In this document: in pieces, positions 1-8,159 of the stretch
How the letters are laid out: every line of letters begins with the position of its first letter
How positions within the stretch are numbered: the first letter of the stretch is position 1
Origin: CAZITB01 sp964542055
GTDB taxonomy: Bacteria; Planctomycetota; Phycisphaerae; Sedimentisphaerales; CAMDDF01
DNA: 26,980 nucleotides
Assembly (NCBI GenBank): GCA_964542055.1
Contig: CAZITB010000024.1
Location: 1 to 26,980, forward strand
Direction of reading: 5' to 3'
Program-made: the position numbers and the translations under genes
Notes under the pieces: model-generated
The model's input: only the letters and a program-made list of their open reading frames with translations
Database searches by the model: none
Told to the model about the DNA's origin: nothing

Positions 1-1311
1 GTTGACACCTTGATTGAGAACTTAGAAAAACTCATTACTAAAAAACGAGACATCAAATTAGCTGCTATGCAGCAACTGCTTACCGGTAAAACTCGTCTGC
101 CCGGATTTACAGGGAAATGGGAAGAAATGACTTTAGGTGATGTAATATATGGCTGTTCAAGTGGCGCAACTCCTTCTCGAAGCAGACCCGAATTCTATAG
201 AGGTAATATTAGGTGGATTACAAGCGGTGAATTAAACTATGGTCGAATTTATGATACCGTAGAAAAAATAACAAAATTAGCAGTCCAATGCACGAGTCTT
301 AAAATCATTCCTGCTGGTACATTTTTAATGGCGATTACAGGTTTAGAAGCAGAGGGAACTCGTGGCAACTGTGGTATTGTTGGTGCTGATGCCGCGACTA
401 ATCAATCATGTATGGCGGTTTTTCCATCCGAAAAGTTATTGACCGAGTACCTGTTTTGTTATTATGTTCTAAGAGGGAAGTCACTTGCAATTCAATATTG
501 TCAAGGAACTAAACAACAGAGTTACACTGCAAAATTAGTAAAAATACTTCCTATATCTATGCCTGTTGATATTCAGGAACAAACCGCAATCTCTAATGTT
601 CTATCCGACATGGACGCTGAAATCCAAGCATTAGAAAAACGGCTTTCAAAAACCAGAGCAATAAAACAAGGTATGATGCAGGAGCTGCTGACGGGAAGAA
701 TCCGTTTAATCAAGCCTGAATCCAAATCAACTGAATCTCAAAAGAAACATAACTGGGCAATTGATGAAGCTGTAATAATCTCAACCCTAGTTGAAAAATT
801 TGGCTCAGAACAATACCCGTTGGGACGAAAGCGTTACACGAAAATGTCTTATCTGTTCCATCGCTATATTGACGGCAAAGCTGAAGGCTATGTAAAAATG
901 GCTGCTGGCCCTTACAATCCCAAGACGAAATACGGTGGAGTTGAAACTCTTGCAACAAAGAACAACTACATAAAGAATCACAAGAGTGGGCCGATGCAGG
1001 GATTTATCTCGTCAGATAATGTGCAGCAGGCTATTGACTATTTCAATAAATGGTATGGCGAAGATGCCCTGAAATGGTTGGAACAATTCCGCTATGAGAA
1101 AAACGACATTCTTGAATTATGGGCAACTGTGGATATGGCTGTAGAGGACTTGAGAAACACCCAAAAAGATATAACGGTGGCAAATGTCAAAACAGTCATT
1201 CGAAATAATAAAGAATGGAAGCCAAAGCTGAAAAGAGAGATATTTTCAGATGAGAATATTGAAAAAGCAATAAAAAAGACCCAGCAGTTATTTGCGGAGG
1301 GACAAGTATGA
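1..1311 (+). CDS. hsdS: Type I restriction-modification specificity subunit HsdS, 5'-truncated by window edge, with C-terminal extension
   Basis: HsdS gives the DNA sequence specificity of a type I restriction-modification complex (HsdR2M2S). The frame is open from base 1, so the gene begins upstream and target-recognition domain 1 is missing. The window opens in the central conserved helix (KKRDIKLAAMQQLLTGKTRL), then shows a second target-recognition domain at about residues 37-195 of the visible part, and then the second conserved helix, whose RAIKQGMMQELLTGRIRL repeats the first one. That pair of repeated helices is diagnostic of HsdS. About 190 further residues follow (starting near KKHNWAIDEAV) that are not part of the classical HsdS fold; they contain KMSYLFHRY and AAGPYNPKTKYGG, loosely resembling Panacea/SocA-like (DUF4065) domains. 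The stop overlaps hsdR in ATGA, so the two are translationally coupled. hsdM is presumably upstream, outside the window. Confidence 0.93.
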   Translation, partial: VDTLIENLEKLITKKRDIKLAAMQQLLTGKTRLPGFTGKWEEMTLGDVIYGCSSGATPSRSRPEFYRGNIRWITSGELNYGRIYDTVEKITKLAVQCTSLKIIPAGTFLMAITGLEAEGTRGNCGIVGADAATNQSCMAVFPSEKLLTEYLFCYYVLRGKSLAIQYCQGTKQQSYTAKLVKILPISMPVDIQEQTAISNVLSDMDAEIQALEKRLSKTRAIKQGMMQELLTGRIRLIKPESKSTESQKKHNWAIDEAVIISTLVEKFGSEQYPLGRKRYTKMSYLFHRYIDGKAEGYVKMAAGPYNPKTKYGGVETLATKNNYIKNHKSGPMQGFISSDNVQQAIDYFNKWYGEDALKWLEQFRYEKNDILELWATVDMAVEDLRNTQKDITVANVKTVIRNNKEWKPKLKREIFSDENIEKAIKKTQQLFAEGQV

Positions 1312-4300
1312 GCAGCGTCGGACAGAAGGAACGGATTACTCAGAACAGAATCATAGATCTGTTTCAAAACAAACTCAAATATGATTATCTGGGTAATTGG
1401 GTTGATCGTGATAACAACACTAACGTTGAAGAAAATCTTCTGAAAGACTGGCTGAAAAGGCAAGGCCACAGCGACAAAATCATCACAAAAGTGCTGCGTG
1501 AACTGGATCAGGCCAAAGCCATCGGCGGCGGTAAACGTCTTTACGAAGCAAATAAGGAAGTGCACGATAAACTCAGATATGGTGTGAAAGTAAAAGAAGA
1601 TGTCGGTCAGAAAAACCGTACAGTCTGGCTGATTGACTGGAAGAATCCTGATAAAAACGACTTTGCTATTGCTGAAGAAGTATCTATTAAGGGCGAGCAT
1701 AAAAAAAGGCCTGATGTTGTCATTTATGTCAATGGAATTGCTCTTGGTGTTTTGGAACTAAAGCGTTCAATCGTCTCTGTCGCAGAAGGTATTCGGCAGA
1801 ACCTTGATAATCAGAAAAAGACCTTTATCCGTCCTTTCTTTGCTACTGTTCAATTGGTCATGGCAGGTAATGACACGGAAGGTTTGAGATATGGTGTCAT
1901 AGAAACACAGGAAAAATATTATCTGCGATGGAAAGAACCGAATTGCATTGAAAATCCACTCGACAAAGAACTATGCCAGATCTGCAACAAAGCTAGATTC
2001 TTAGAACTGATACACGATTTTATTGTTTTTGATGCGGGGATCAAGAAAATCTGTCGGCATAACCAATACTTTGGTGTACATGCTGCTCAAGACCACGTGA
2101 GAAGACGAGAAGGTGGGATCATATGGCATACTCAAGGCAGTGGTAAAAGTTTGACGATGGTCTGGCTGGCTAAATGGATTCGTGAAAATGTAAAGAATTC
2201 CAGAGTGCTGATCATCACAGACCGGACAGAACTTGACGAGCAGATCGAAAAGATATTTAAGGGTGTAAGTGAAGACATCTACAGGACAAAAAGCGGAGCT
2301 GACTTGGTAAATGTGCTCAATGCAAATGCAGAATGGCTAATCTGTTCATTGGTACATAAATTTGGCAGACAGGAAGAAGGCGATGTTGATGAATTCATCA
2401 GAGACATCAAAAGCCACTTACCCAAAGACTTCTATGCAAAAGGTGAGATATTTGTGTTTGTAGATGAGTGCCATCGAACCCAATCGGGAAAACTGCACGA
2501 AGCGATGAAGGCAATTTTGCCGGGCGCGATGTTTATTGGCTTTACAGGCACACCACTTCTAAAAAAAGATAAAAAGAAAAGCATTGAGGTATTTGGGCCT
2601 TATATCCACACCTATAAATTCAACGAAGCTGTAAAAGATGAAGTCGTCTTGGATTTACGGTACGAAGCACGGGATATTGATCAAAATATCACATCTGAGC
2701 ATAAGATCGATCAATGGTTTGAATGCAAAACAAAAGGGTTAACAGATGTTGCTAAAGTTCAGCTAAAACAAAGATGGGGTACTTTGAAGAAAGTGCTCAG
2801 TGCACGCTCTCGATTGGAGAAGATTGTAGCTGATATCCTTATGGATATGGCCACCCGTGACCGTCTCGAAAGCGGAAGAGGAAATGCAATTCTGGTATCG
2901 GGTAGTATATATCAAGCGTGTCGTTTTTTTGAACTCTTTTCCAAAACTGATTTGGCCGGAAAATGTGCAATCATTACATCTTACAAGCCCTCTCCTGCTG
3001 ACATAAAAGGCGAAGAGTCAGGTGAGGGTATGACTGAAAAACTTCGCCAATATGATATTTATCGAAAGATGCTCGCAGAATTCTTCGACGAAAGTGAAGA
3101 AACTGCTATCAATAAAGTGGAGACATTTGAGCAGGCGATCAAGAAAAAGTTTATTGAGGAGCCAGGTCAGATGAAACTTTTGATCGTTGTGGATAAGCTG
3201 CTGACAGGTTTTGATGCTCCACCAGCAACGTATTTGTATATTGATAAGAAAATGCGAGACCACGGGCTGTTTCAGGCTATTTGTCGAGTTAATCGTTTAG
3301 ATGGCGATGACAAAGAATATGGTTACATTATTGATTATAAGGATTTATTCAAATCTCTCGAAAGGTCTATACATGACTATACTAGTGAAGCTCTTGATGG
3401 ATATGATCCCGAAGATGTTGATGGTTTGCTGAGTGACCGCCTTGAGAAAGCAAAAGAGCGATTGGAGGATGCGCGGGAGGCTATTAAAGCATTGTGCGAA
3501 CCTGTAGAAGCTCCTTATGACACTCAATCCTACCTGCGATTCTTTTGTACTTCTGATACATCTGATGTAGATATTTTGAAATCAAATGAGCCTAAACGTA
3601 TTGCGCTGTATAAAATGGCAGCAAGTCTAATCAGGGCATATTCAAATCTGGCAAATGAGATGCAGGAAGCTGGCTATACAGATGATGAAATTAGAACTAT
3701 AAAATCTGAGGTTGATCATTATGAAAAAGTTCGTACTGAAGTAAAAATGAATAGCGGAGATTATATTGATCTGAAATTATATGAGCCAGCGATGAGACAT
3801 CTTCTCGACACCTATATTCGAGCAGAAGATAGTGAAAAATTGTCCGCTTTTGATGACATGTCTTTGGTTGAGTTAGTAGTTGAACGAGGAGAGGATGCTT
3901 TCAATGAACTTCCACAAGGATTGCGTAATACAGAAGCGATGGCTGAAACTATTGAAAACAACGTTCGAAAAGTTATCATTGATGAAATGGCTGTTAATCC
4001 TAAGTATTATGAAAAAATGTCTGAATTGCTTGATGCTTTGATTCAAGAACGTAAGAAAGAGGCTATAGATTATAAAGCGTATTTGGCAAAGATTGTCGAA
4101 CTAACAAAACGAGTCAAAAAACCTGAAGCTAGCTCATATCCTAAAAATGTTGATACACCTGCAAGAAGAGCACTATACGATAATCTTGGCAAAGATGAAG
4201 AAGTTGCGATTTTAGTAGATACTGCTGTGAGAGAAAATAAGGAGCATGGCTTTAGGGGTAATCGTTTCAAAGAAAAGAAACTGATCAATGCCATAAAAAC

Positions 4301-4370
4301 TGTACTAAAGGATGATGAAAGCCTAGCTAAATCGGTATTAGAAATTGTCAAAAAACAAAATGAATACTAA
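1308..4370 (+). CDS. hsdR: Type I restriction enzyme motor/nuclease subunit HsdR
   Basis: HsdR is the ATP-driven translocase and endonuclease of type I restriction systems; it cuts DNA lacking the HsdM methylation. The 1020-residue length is normal. The N-terminal PD-(D/E)xK nuclease is visible as RPD (D136) with LELK (E150, K152). The SF2 motor has motif I HTQGSGKS (about 274-281), motif II DECH (386-389) and motif III TGTP (413-416). The C-terminal third is helical and rich in Glu/Lys, as expected for the helicase spacer and C-terminal assembly domain. The start ATG overlaps the hsdS stop by 4 bp and has a strong GGAGG site 7 bases upstream (1296-1300). All key motifs are present and no frameshift is seen, so the gene appears functional. 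Confidence 0.96.
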   Translation: MSSVGQKERITQNRIIDLFQNKLKYDYLGNWVDRDNNTNVEENLLKDWLKRQGHSDKIITKVLRELDQAKAIGGGKRLYEANKEVHDKLRYGVKVKEDVGQKNRTVWLIDWKNPDKNDFAIAEEVSIKGEHKKRPDVVIYVNGIALGVLELKRSIVSVAEGIRQNLDNQKKTFIRPFFATVQLVMAGNDTEGLRYGVIETQEKYYLRWKEPNCIENPLDKELCQICNKARFLELIHDFIVFDAGIKKICRHNQYFGVHAAQDHVRRREGGIIWHTQGSGKSLTMVWLAKWIRENVKNSRVLIITDRTELDEQIEKIFKGVSEDIYRTKSGADLVNVLNANAEWLICSLVHKFGRQEEGDVDEFIRDIKSHLPKDFYAKGEIFVFVDECHRTQSGKLHEAMKAILPGAMFIGFTGTPLLKKDKKKSIEVFGPYIHTYKFNEAVKDEVVLDLRYEARDIDQNITSEHKIDQWFECKTKGLTDVAKVQLKQRWGTLKKVLSARSRLEKIVADILMDMATRDRLESGRGNAILVSGSIYQACRFFELFSKTDLAGKCAIITSYKPSPADIKGEESGEGMTEKLRQYDIYRKMLAEFFDESEETAINKVETFEQAIKKKFIEEPGQMKLLIVVDKLLTGFDAPPATYLYIDKKMRDHGLFQAICRVNRLDGDDKEYGYIIDYKDLFKSLERSIHDYTSEALDGYDPEDVDGLLSDRLEKAKERLEDAREAIKALCEPVEAPYDTQSYLRFFCTSDTSDVDILKSNEPKRIALYKMAASLIRAYSNLANEMQEAGYTDDEIRTIKSEVDHYEKVRTEVKMNSGDYIDLKLYEPAMRHLLDTYIRAEDSEKLSAFDDMSLVELVVERGEDAFNELPQGLRNTEAMAETIENNVRKVIIDEMAVNPKYYEKMSELLDALIQERKKEAIDYKAYLAKIVELTKRVKKPEASSYPKNVDTPARRALYDNLGKDEEVAILVDTAVRENKEHGFRGNRFKEKKLINAIKTVLKDDESLAKSVLEIVKKQNEY

Positions 4371-5088
4371 ACATCATCACATTGAGGTAAATGGAATACC
4401 AGTGGAGATTGTCCGTAAGGACATAAAGAACCTTCATTTGGCGGTATACCCTCCTCATGGCCATGTAAGGGTAGCAACACCATTGCGGCTTGATGATGAA
4501 GCGGTTCGTCTAGCAGTGATTTCTCGTCTTGGTTGGATTCAGCGGCAGCAGGCCAATTTCAAAGATCAAGATCGTCAATCTGATCGTGAAATGGTCACAG
4601 GCGAAAGCCATTATGTCCAAGGCAAACGATATCGACTGGATGTAGTTGAGAAAAATGAGCCACCTGTAATAAGCATACGAAATAACAATACATTGGAATT
4701 ACAGGTGCGTCCCAATACAACACGAGTTAAGAAGCAGGAACTCTTGCAGGAATGGTATCGTCAGCGATTAAAAGAGCAGATTCCTTCCTTGGTTGTTAAA
4801 TGGGAACCGATTCTTGGGGTCTCGGTAGCTGAGTGGGGTGTAAAAAAAATGAAAACACACTGGGGCACTTGTAACATCCAAGCCCGAAGAATCTGGCTGA
4901 ATCTGGAATTAGCCAAGAAGTCTGTCGCTTGCCTCGAATATATACTAGTCCACGAAATGATTCATTTATTGGAGCGGCTGCACGATGAAAATTTCCAAGA
5001 ACTCATCGATTATCATATGCCTCAATGGAAATATTACAAGGATCAGCTTAATAGTATGCCGCTGGCCCATGAGGATTGGTTGTATTAA
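4360..5088 (+). CDS. YgjP-like (DUF45) zinc metallopeptidase linked to the type I R-M operon
   Basis: This 242-residue protein of the YgjP/DUF45 group is related to SprT and M48-type gluzincins. The zinc motif HEMIH lies at residues 198-202 and a further conserved His at 208 (RLHDENF) is the likely third ligand, with E199 as catalytic base. WGTCN upstream of the motif matches the family's conserved W-G-S/T-C segment. I chose ATG 4360; the frame can be extended upstream to TTG at 4345, but the family typically starts just before a His/Val-rich strand. The start lies inside the last codons of hsdR (11-bp overlap), so it is a member of the hsd operon. Proteins of this family are repeatedly found beside type I R-M genes, but their job there is not established; a role in turnover of the restriction enzyme would be inference. 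Confidence 0.88.
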   Translation: MNTKHHHIEVNGIPVEIVRKDIKNLHLAVYPPHGHVRVATPLRLDDEAVRLAVISRLGWIQRQQANFKDQDRQSDREMVTGESHYVQGKRYRLDVVEKNEPPVISIRNNNTLELQVRPNTTRVKKQELLQEWYRQRLKEQIPSLVVKWEPILGVSVAEWGVKKMKTHWGTCNIQARRIWLNLELAKKSVACLEYILVHEMIHLLERLHDENFQELIDYHMPQWKYYKDQLNSMPLAHEDWLY

Positions 5089-5132
5089 GTAAGTCTTAAC
5101 CTTTGTTCTAAATATTTTGAATAGGAATATAT

Positions 5133-5252
5133 ATGGCTTTTAAGAAGATAACTAAAAAGCGATTTTTTCAAGAACTTGATGATCAACAAGATACCTATGA
5201 ACTCACAACTAAGGGCTATGGATTAGCAAATAAGCACAATGTAATAATGTAA
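5133..5252 (+). CDS. Possible 39-residue small protein or gene remnant
   Basis: An ATG preceded by AGGA at 6 bases spacing opens a 39-codon frame (MAFKKITKKRFFQELDDQQ at the start), ending TAA. I do not recognise it. It is rich in Lys, Asp and Gln and has no membrane segment. After the TAA the same frame stays open for about 24 more codons, to about 5330, so it could be the start of a decayed longer gene. It lies between the hsd operon and the Gabija-like pair, on the same strand. It could be a small accessory protein, a remnant, or chance. Confidence 0.3.
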   Translation: MAFKKITKKRFFQELDDQQDTYELTTKGYGLANKHNVIM

Positions 5253-5309
5253 TTTTCTTTCTGGAAGGATCGGGTAGTTCAGGATATATATTACAGAAAA
5301 ATAGCCCAG

Positions 5310-5324
5310 AATGATAATATCATT
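5310..5324. promoter_or_regulatory. 15-bp palindrome upstream of the OLD nuclease gene (operator-like)
   Basis: AATGATAATATCATT is a perfect inverted repeat with 7-base arms around one central base. It ends 12 bases before a TATAAT hexamer (5337-5342), so it would cover the -35 area of the promoter of the Gabija-like operon. That placement fits a repressor site. The region is AT-rich, which raises the chance of coincidental palindromes. Confidence 0.4.
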
Positions 5325-5336
5325 TATTAATGCAAC

Positions 5337-5342
5337 TATAAT
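5337..5342 (+). promoter_or_regulatory. Candidate -10 box of the OLD nuclease gene
   Basis: TATAAT lies only 11 bases upstream of the ATG at 5354. No good -35 was found at 16-18 bases; that position is occupied by the palindrome. If used, transcription would begin about 5 bases before the ATG, giving an almost leaderless mRNA. This agrees with the absence of a Shine-Dalgarno site before the ATG. Confidence 0.4.
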
Positions 5343-5353
5343 ACGAAATATCT

Positions 5354-7030
5354 ATGAGAATTAGCAAAATAAATATCGAAAATTACAAATGCTTCCAAGG
5401 TAAATTCACCTTAGAGCTTAATCCTGATGTAAATATTCTTGTCGGCAACAATGAATCTGGCAAGTCGACAATCTTAGAGGCTATCAACCTTGCACTTACA
5501 GGCATACTTAACGGGCGATATTTGAAGAATGAGCTAAGCCCATATCTTTTCAATCATCAAACAGTTGTTGATTACATTCAAAGCATTTCAAATGAATCAG
5601 TTAAAACACAGGCTCCTCCCTTCATCAGAATCGAAGTCTTTTTGAACTGTCCTGATGCCGCACGTTTTGAAGGAAATGGGAACAGCGAAAAAATTAATGC
5701 ATCCGGTGTTTCACTAATGATAGAATTTGATCCTGACTATCAATCTGAATATGAGGAGCTAATCAAATCAGGGGAACTCAAAGCAATTCCAATCGAATAT
5801 TATCGTATCTCATGGCAATCATTTGCGAGAGAGACAATTACTGCTCGCAGTATTCCTTTCAAATCTGTTTTAATTGACTCATCATCAACACGCTATCAAA
5901 ATGGATCAGATATTTATATTTCTCGGATAATTCAGGCAGATCTTGACGATACTGACAAAGCGGCCATTTCGCAAGAGTATCGAAAAATGAAAGAGATGTT
6001 CGGAGAGGCTGATGCGGTAAAAGCTATTAATGAGAAGATTAAATCTAAATCTAAAATTTCAGATAAGTCATTGTCTATTTCTGTTGATTTGGCCACTCAT
6101 AATTCCTGGCAAACATCACTAATGACATATATTGACGAAATACCGTTTCACCATGCAGGCAAAGGCGAGCAATGCGTTGTAAAAACCAATCTTGCACTGG
6201 GACACAAAAAAAGCCAAGAAGCCAATCTGATACTTTTGGAAGAACCGGAAAATCACCTGTCTCATACGCGACTCAATCAGCTTTTGAAAAATATTGAGGA
6301 TGAATGCAAAAAATGCATAAAGAAACCGGATGACTGCGAGAAGTGCGAAAATTGCAAAAACAAACAGATCATAATTTCAACTCACAGCAACTTTGTTGCA
6401 AATAAATTAGGAATTGGAAATCTTATCTTCCTAAATGACCATGCATCATCAAGGCTTACAGACTTAAGTGACAGTACTTATGAATTTTTCAAAAAACTTC
6501 CAGGTTACCAAACTCTTCGTCTGTTATTATGCAGAAAAGCAATTTTGGTTGAAGGCCCATCAGATGAGTTGGTTTTTCAAAAGGCATATATGAACGCTAA
6601 TGGTGGGAAGTTGCCTATCGAAGACGGTATAGATGTCATATCAGTTGGTTTGAGCTTTAAACGGTTTCTTGAAATAGCAAAAGCTGTAAATCAGCAAGTA
6701 GCTGTTATAACTGACAATGACGGGGATTTTGCAAATAATATCACTAAGAAATATGATGATTACAAAGATATCACATTTATTTCGATATTTTCTGATCAGA
6801 GAAATGCCCTGAAAACTCTCGAACCTCAGTTTGTTGAGGCAAATAAAGATAATTTGACTGAATTATGTCAAGCCATAAAATTAGATAACAACTCCTATGA
6901 CACAGAAGCCAAAGTCTCTGATTACATGGAAACACATAAAACAGATTGGGCACTATGTGTATTTGAATCAGATGCAAATTTAGCCTTTCCAAAATATATT
7001 ACTGATGCTGTGGTATGGTGTAATGAGTGA
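5354..7030 (+). CDS. gajA: OLD-family ATP-dependent nuclease (GajA-like, Gabija-type defence)
   Basis: This 558-residue class 2 OLD nuclease joins an ABC-type ATPase to a TOPRIM nuclease. The Walker A is GNNESGKST (31-39). The Walker B region is LLEEPENH (294-301) and the switch histidine lies in STHSN (342-346). The TOPRIM domain shows EGPSDE (glutamate E400) and TDNDGD (D454, D456, D458). Length and order match GajA of Gabija, which nicks or degrades phage DNA when nucleotide levels fall. Odd feature: between Walker B and the H-loop is a cysteine cluster, C318, C321, C328, C331 and C334, spaced like a zinc-binding knuckle. The start matches the canonical family N-terminus MRISKINIENY, but there is no Shine-Dalgarno site. 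It overlaps the helicase gene. The OLD-TOPRIM assignment is certain; the Gabija label rests on the downstream UvrD-like partner. Confidence 0.85.
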   Translation: MRISKINIENYKCFQGKFTLELNPDVNILVGNNESGKSTILEAINLALTGILNGRYLKNELSPYLFNHQTVVDYIQSISNESVKTQAPPFIRIEVFLNCPDAARFEGNGNSEKINASGVSLMIEFDPDYQSEYEELIKSGELKAIPIEYYRISWQSFARETITARSIPFKSVLIDSSSTRYQNGSDIYISRIIQADLDDTDKAAISQEYRKMKEMFGEADAVKAINEKIKSKSKISDKSLSISVDLATHNSWQTSLMTYIDEIPFHHAGKGEQCVVKTNLALGHKKSQEANLILLEEPENHLSHTRLNQLLKNIEDECKKCIKKPDDCEKCENCKNKQIIISTHSNFVANKLGIGNLIFLNDHASSRLTDLSDSTYEFFKKLPGYQTLRLLLCRKAILVEGPSDELVFQKAYMNANGGKLPIEDGIDVISVGLSFKRFLEIAKAVNQQVAVITDNDGDFANNITKKYDDYKDITFISIFSDQRNALKTLEPQFVEANKDNLTELCQAIKLDNNSYDTEAKVSDYMETHKTDWALCVFESDANLAFPKYITDAVVWCNE

Positions 7031-8159
7031 GAATAGACTTGTTATTGCGGCAGCCGGTTCAGGCAAGACAACATATCTTGTTAATGAATCAATGAAAAGA
7101 GACGGAAAAGTCTTGATTCTTACTTACACACTATCTAACGAAGATGTAATAAAAAGACGATTAATTCAGAAAGCTGGTTGCATACCTCAAAATATAACAG
7201 TTAATACATGGTTTTCTTTTTTACTTCAGCATGGCGTGAAGCCTTATCAGGGCAGCATTGATGATTCAATGTTTGACTATCATATCCGCGGAATGCTACT
7301 TGTAAATAAGCAATCTGGATTTCGCTGTAAAACAGGAAAACATCCTGTTTATTGGAAAGAAAGCAACATAGATAAACACTATTTCAGCAAAAGAAATAAA
7401 ATCTATTCTGATAAAATTTCAAAATTTGTATTCAAATGTAATACTCAGTCGGGCGGAGCAGTCATTGATCGACTTGCTCGTATATACGATCATGTTTTCA
7501 TTGATGAAGTTCAGGATTTAGCAGGATACGACCTAGAATTGATCAAATTATTATTCAGTTCTTCAATTTCAGTCCTGCTTGTTGGTGACCCGCGACAAGT
7601 AACCTATCTGACACATTTAGAACGAAAACACGCAAAGTATCAAAACGGTAAAATTCGCAAATTCGTAGAAAATGAACTTGAAAAAAATATTATTTGCAAC
7701 ATAGACGAATCAACACTTCAAGCATCTCATCGATGTTGTGATCCAATCTGTAAATATGCATCTCGACTTTATCCGGATATGCCGGAAACAACTTCTTGTT
7801 CATGTTGTGGCCAAAGTACAATCAATCATCAAGGGATATTTTTGGTTAAGCCAGATCAAATACAAGAATACACTCGAAAATATAATGTAACACAATTAAG
7901 GTGGGATAGAAAGTCAGGCGTTCTTCCTTCTATACCGGTAATGAATTTCGGGGAAGCCAAAGGAGAAACCTTCGACAGAGTTCTTATATACCCAACGAAA
8001 GATATGGCAAAGTGGGTCGAAAATGGTTCTACGTCTTTATCTGATGCTTCGAGGGCAAAATTTTATGTTGCAATCACGCGTGCTCGTTACAGTGCAGCTA
8101 TAGTTTTGAATTATGATTCAGCTCAAAGTTATGAAGGAACCAGTATGTATGTGTCTTGA
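7023..8159 (+). CDS. gajB: Compact UvrD-like SF1 helicase (GajB-like)
   Basis: An SF1 helicase of 378 residues in the position of GajB. Motif I is AAGSGKTT (10-17), motif II DEVQD (161-165), motif III GDPRQ, with a GETFD segment late in the protein and motif VI VAITRARYS near the C-terminus. I chose ATG 7023, whose ATGAGTGA overlaps the nuclease stop; an in-frame ATG at 7005 gives six more residues. At 378 residues it is well short of the known GajB (about 490) and UvrD (about 720), so the 1B/2B subdomains seem largely absent. It carries cysteines C238, C239, C243, C259, C261 and C262 in a short span, possibly metal-binding. In Gabija the helicase partner is thought to sense DNA termini or stimulate the nuclease. 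After the stop, the same frame stays open for 77 codons. Confidence 0.8.
   Translation: MSENRLVIAAAGSGKTTYLVNESMKRDGKVLILTYTLSNEDVIKRRLIQKAGCIPQNITVNTWFSFLLQHGVKPYQGSIDDSMFDYHIRGMLLVNKQSGFRCKTGKHPVYWKESNIDKHYFSKRNKIYSDKISKFVFKCNTQSGGAVIDRLARIYDHVFIDEVQDLAGYDLELIKLLFSSSISVLLVGDPRQVTYLTHLERKHAKYQNGKIRKFVENELEKNIICNIDESTLQASHRCCDPICKYASRLYPDMPETTSCSCCGQSTINHQGIFLVKPDQIQEYTRKYNVTQLRWDRKSGVLPSIPVMNFGEAKGETFDRVLIYPTKDMAKWVENGSTSLSDASRAKFYVAITRARYSAAIVLNYDSAQSYEGTSMYVS

Noticed and set aside
1092..1700. Long open frame on the - strand (about 200 codons) across hsdS/hsdR
   Set aside because: It is antisense to two genes with clear motifs, has Phe/Ile/Ser-rich composition typical of a complementary frame, and shows no domain.
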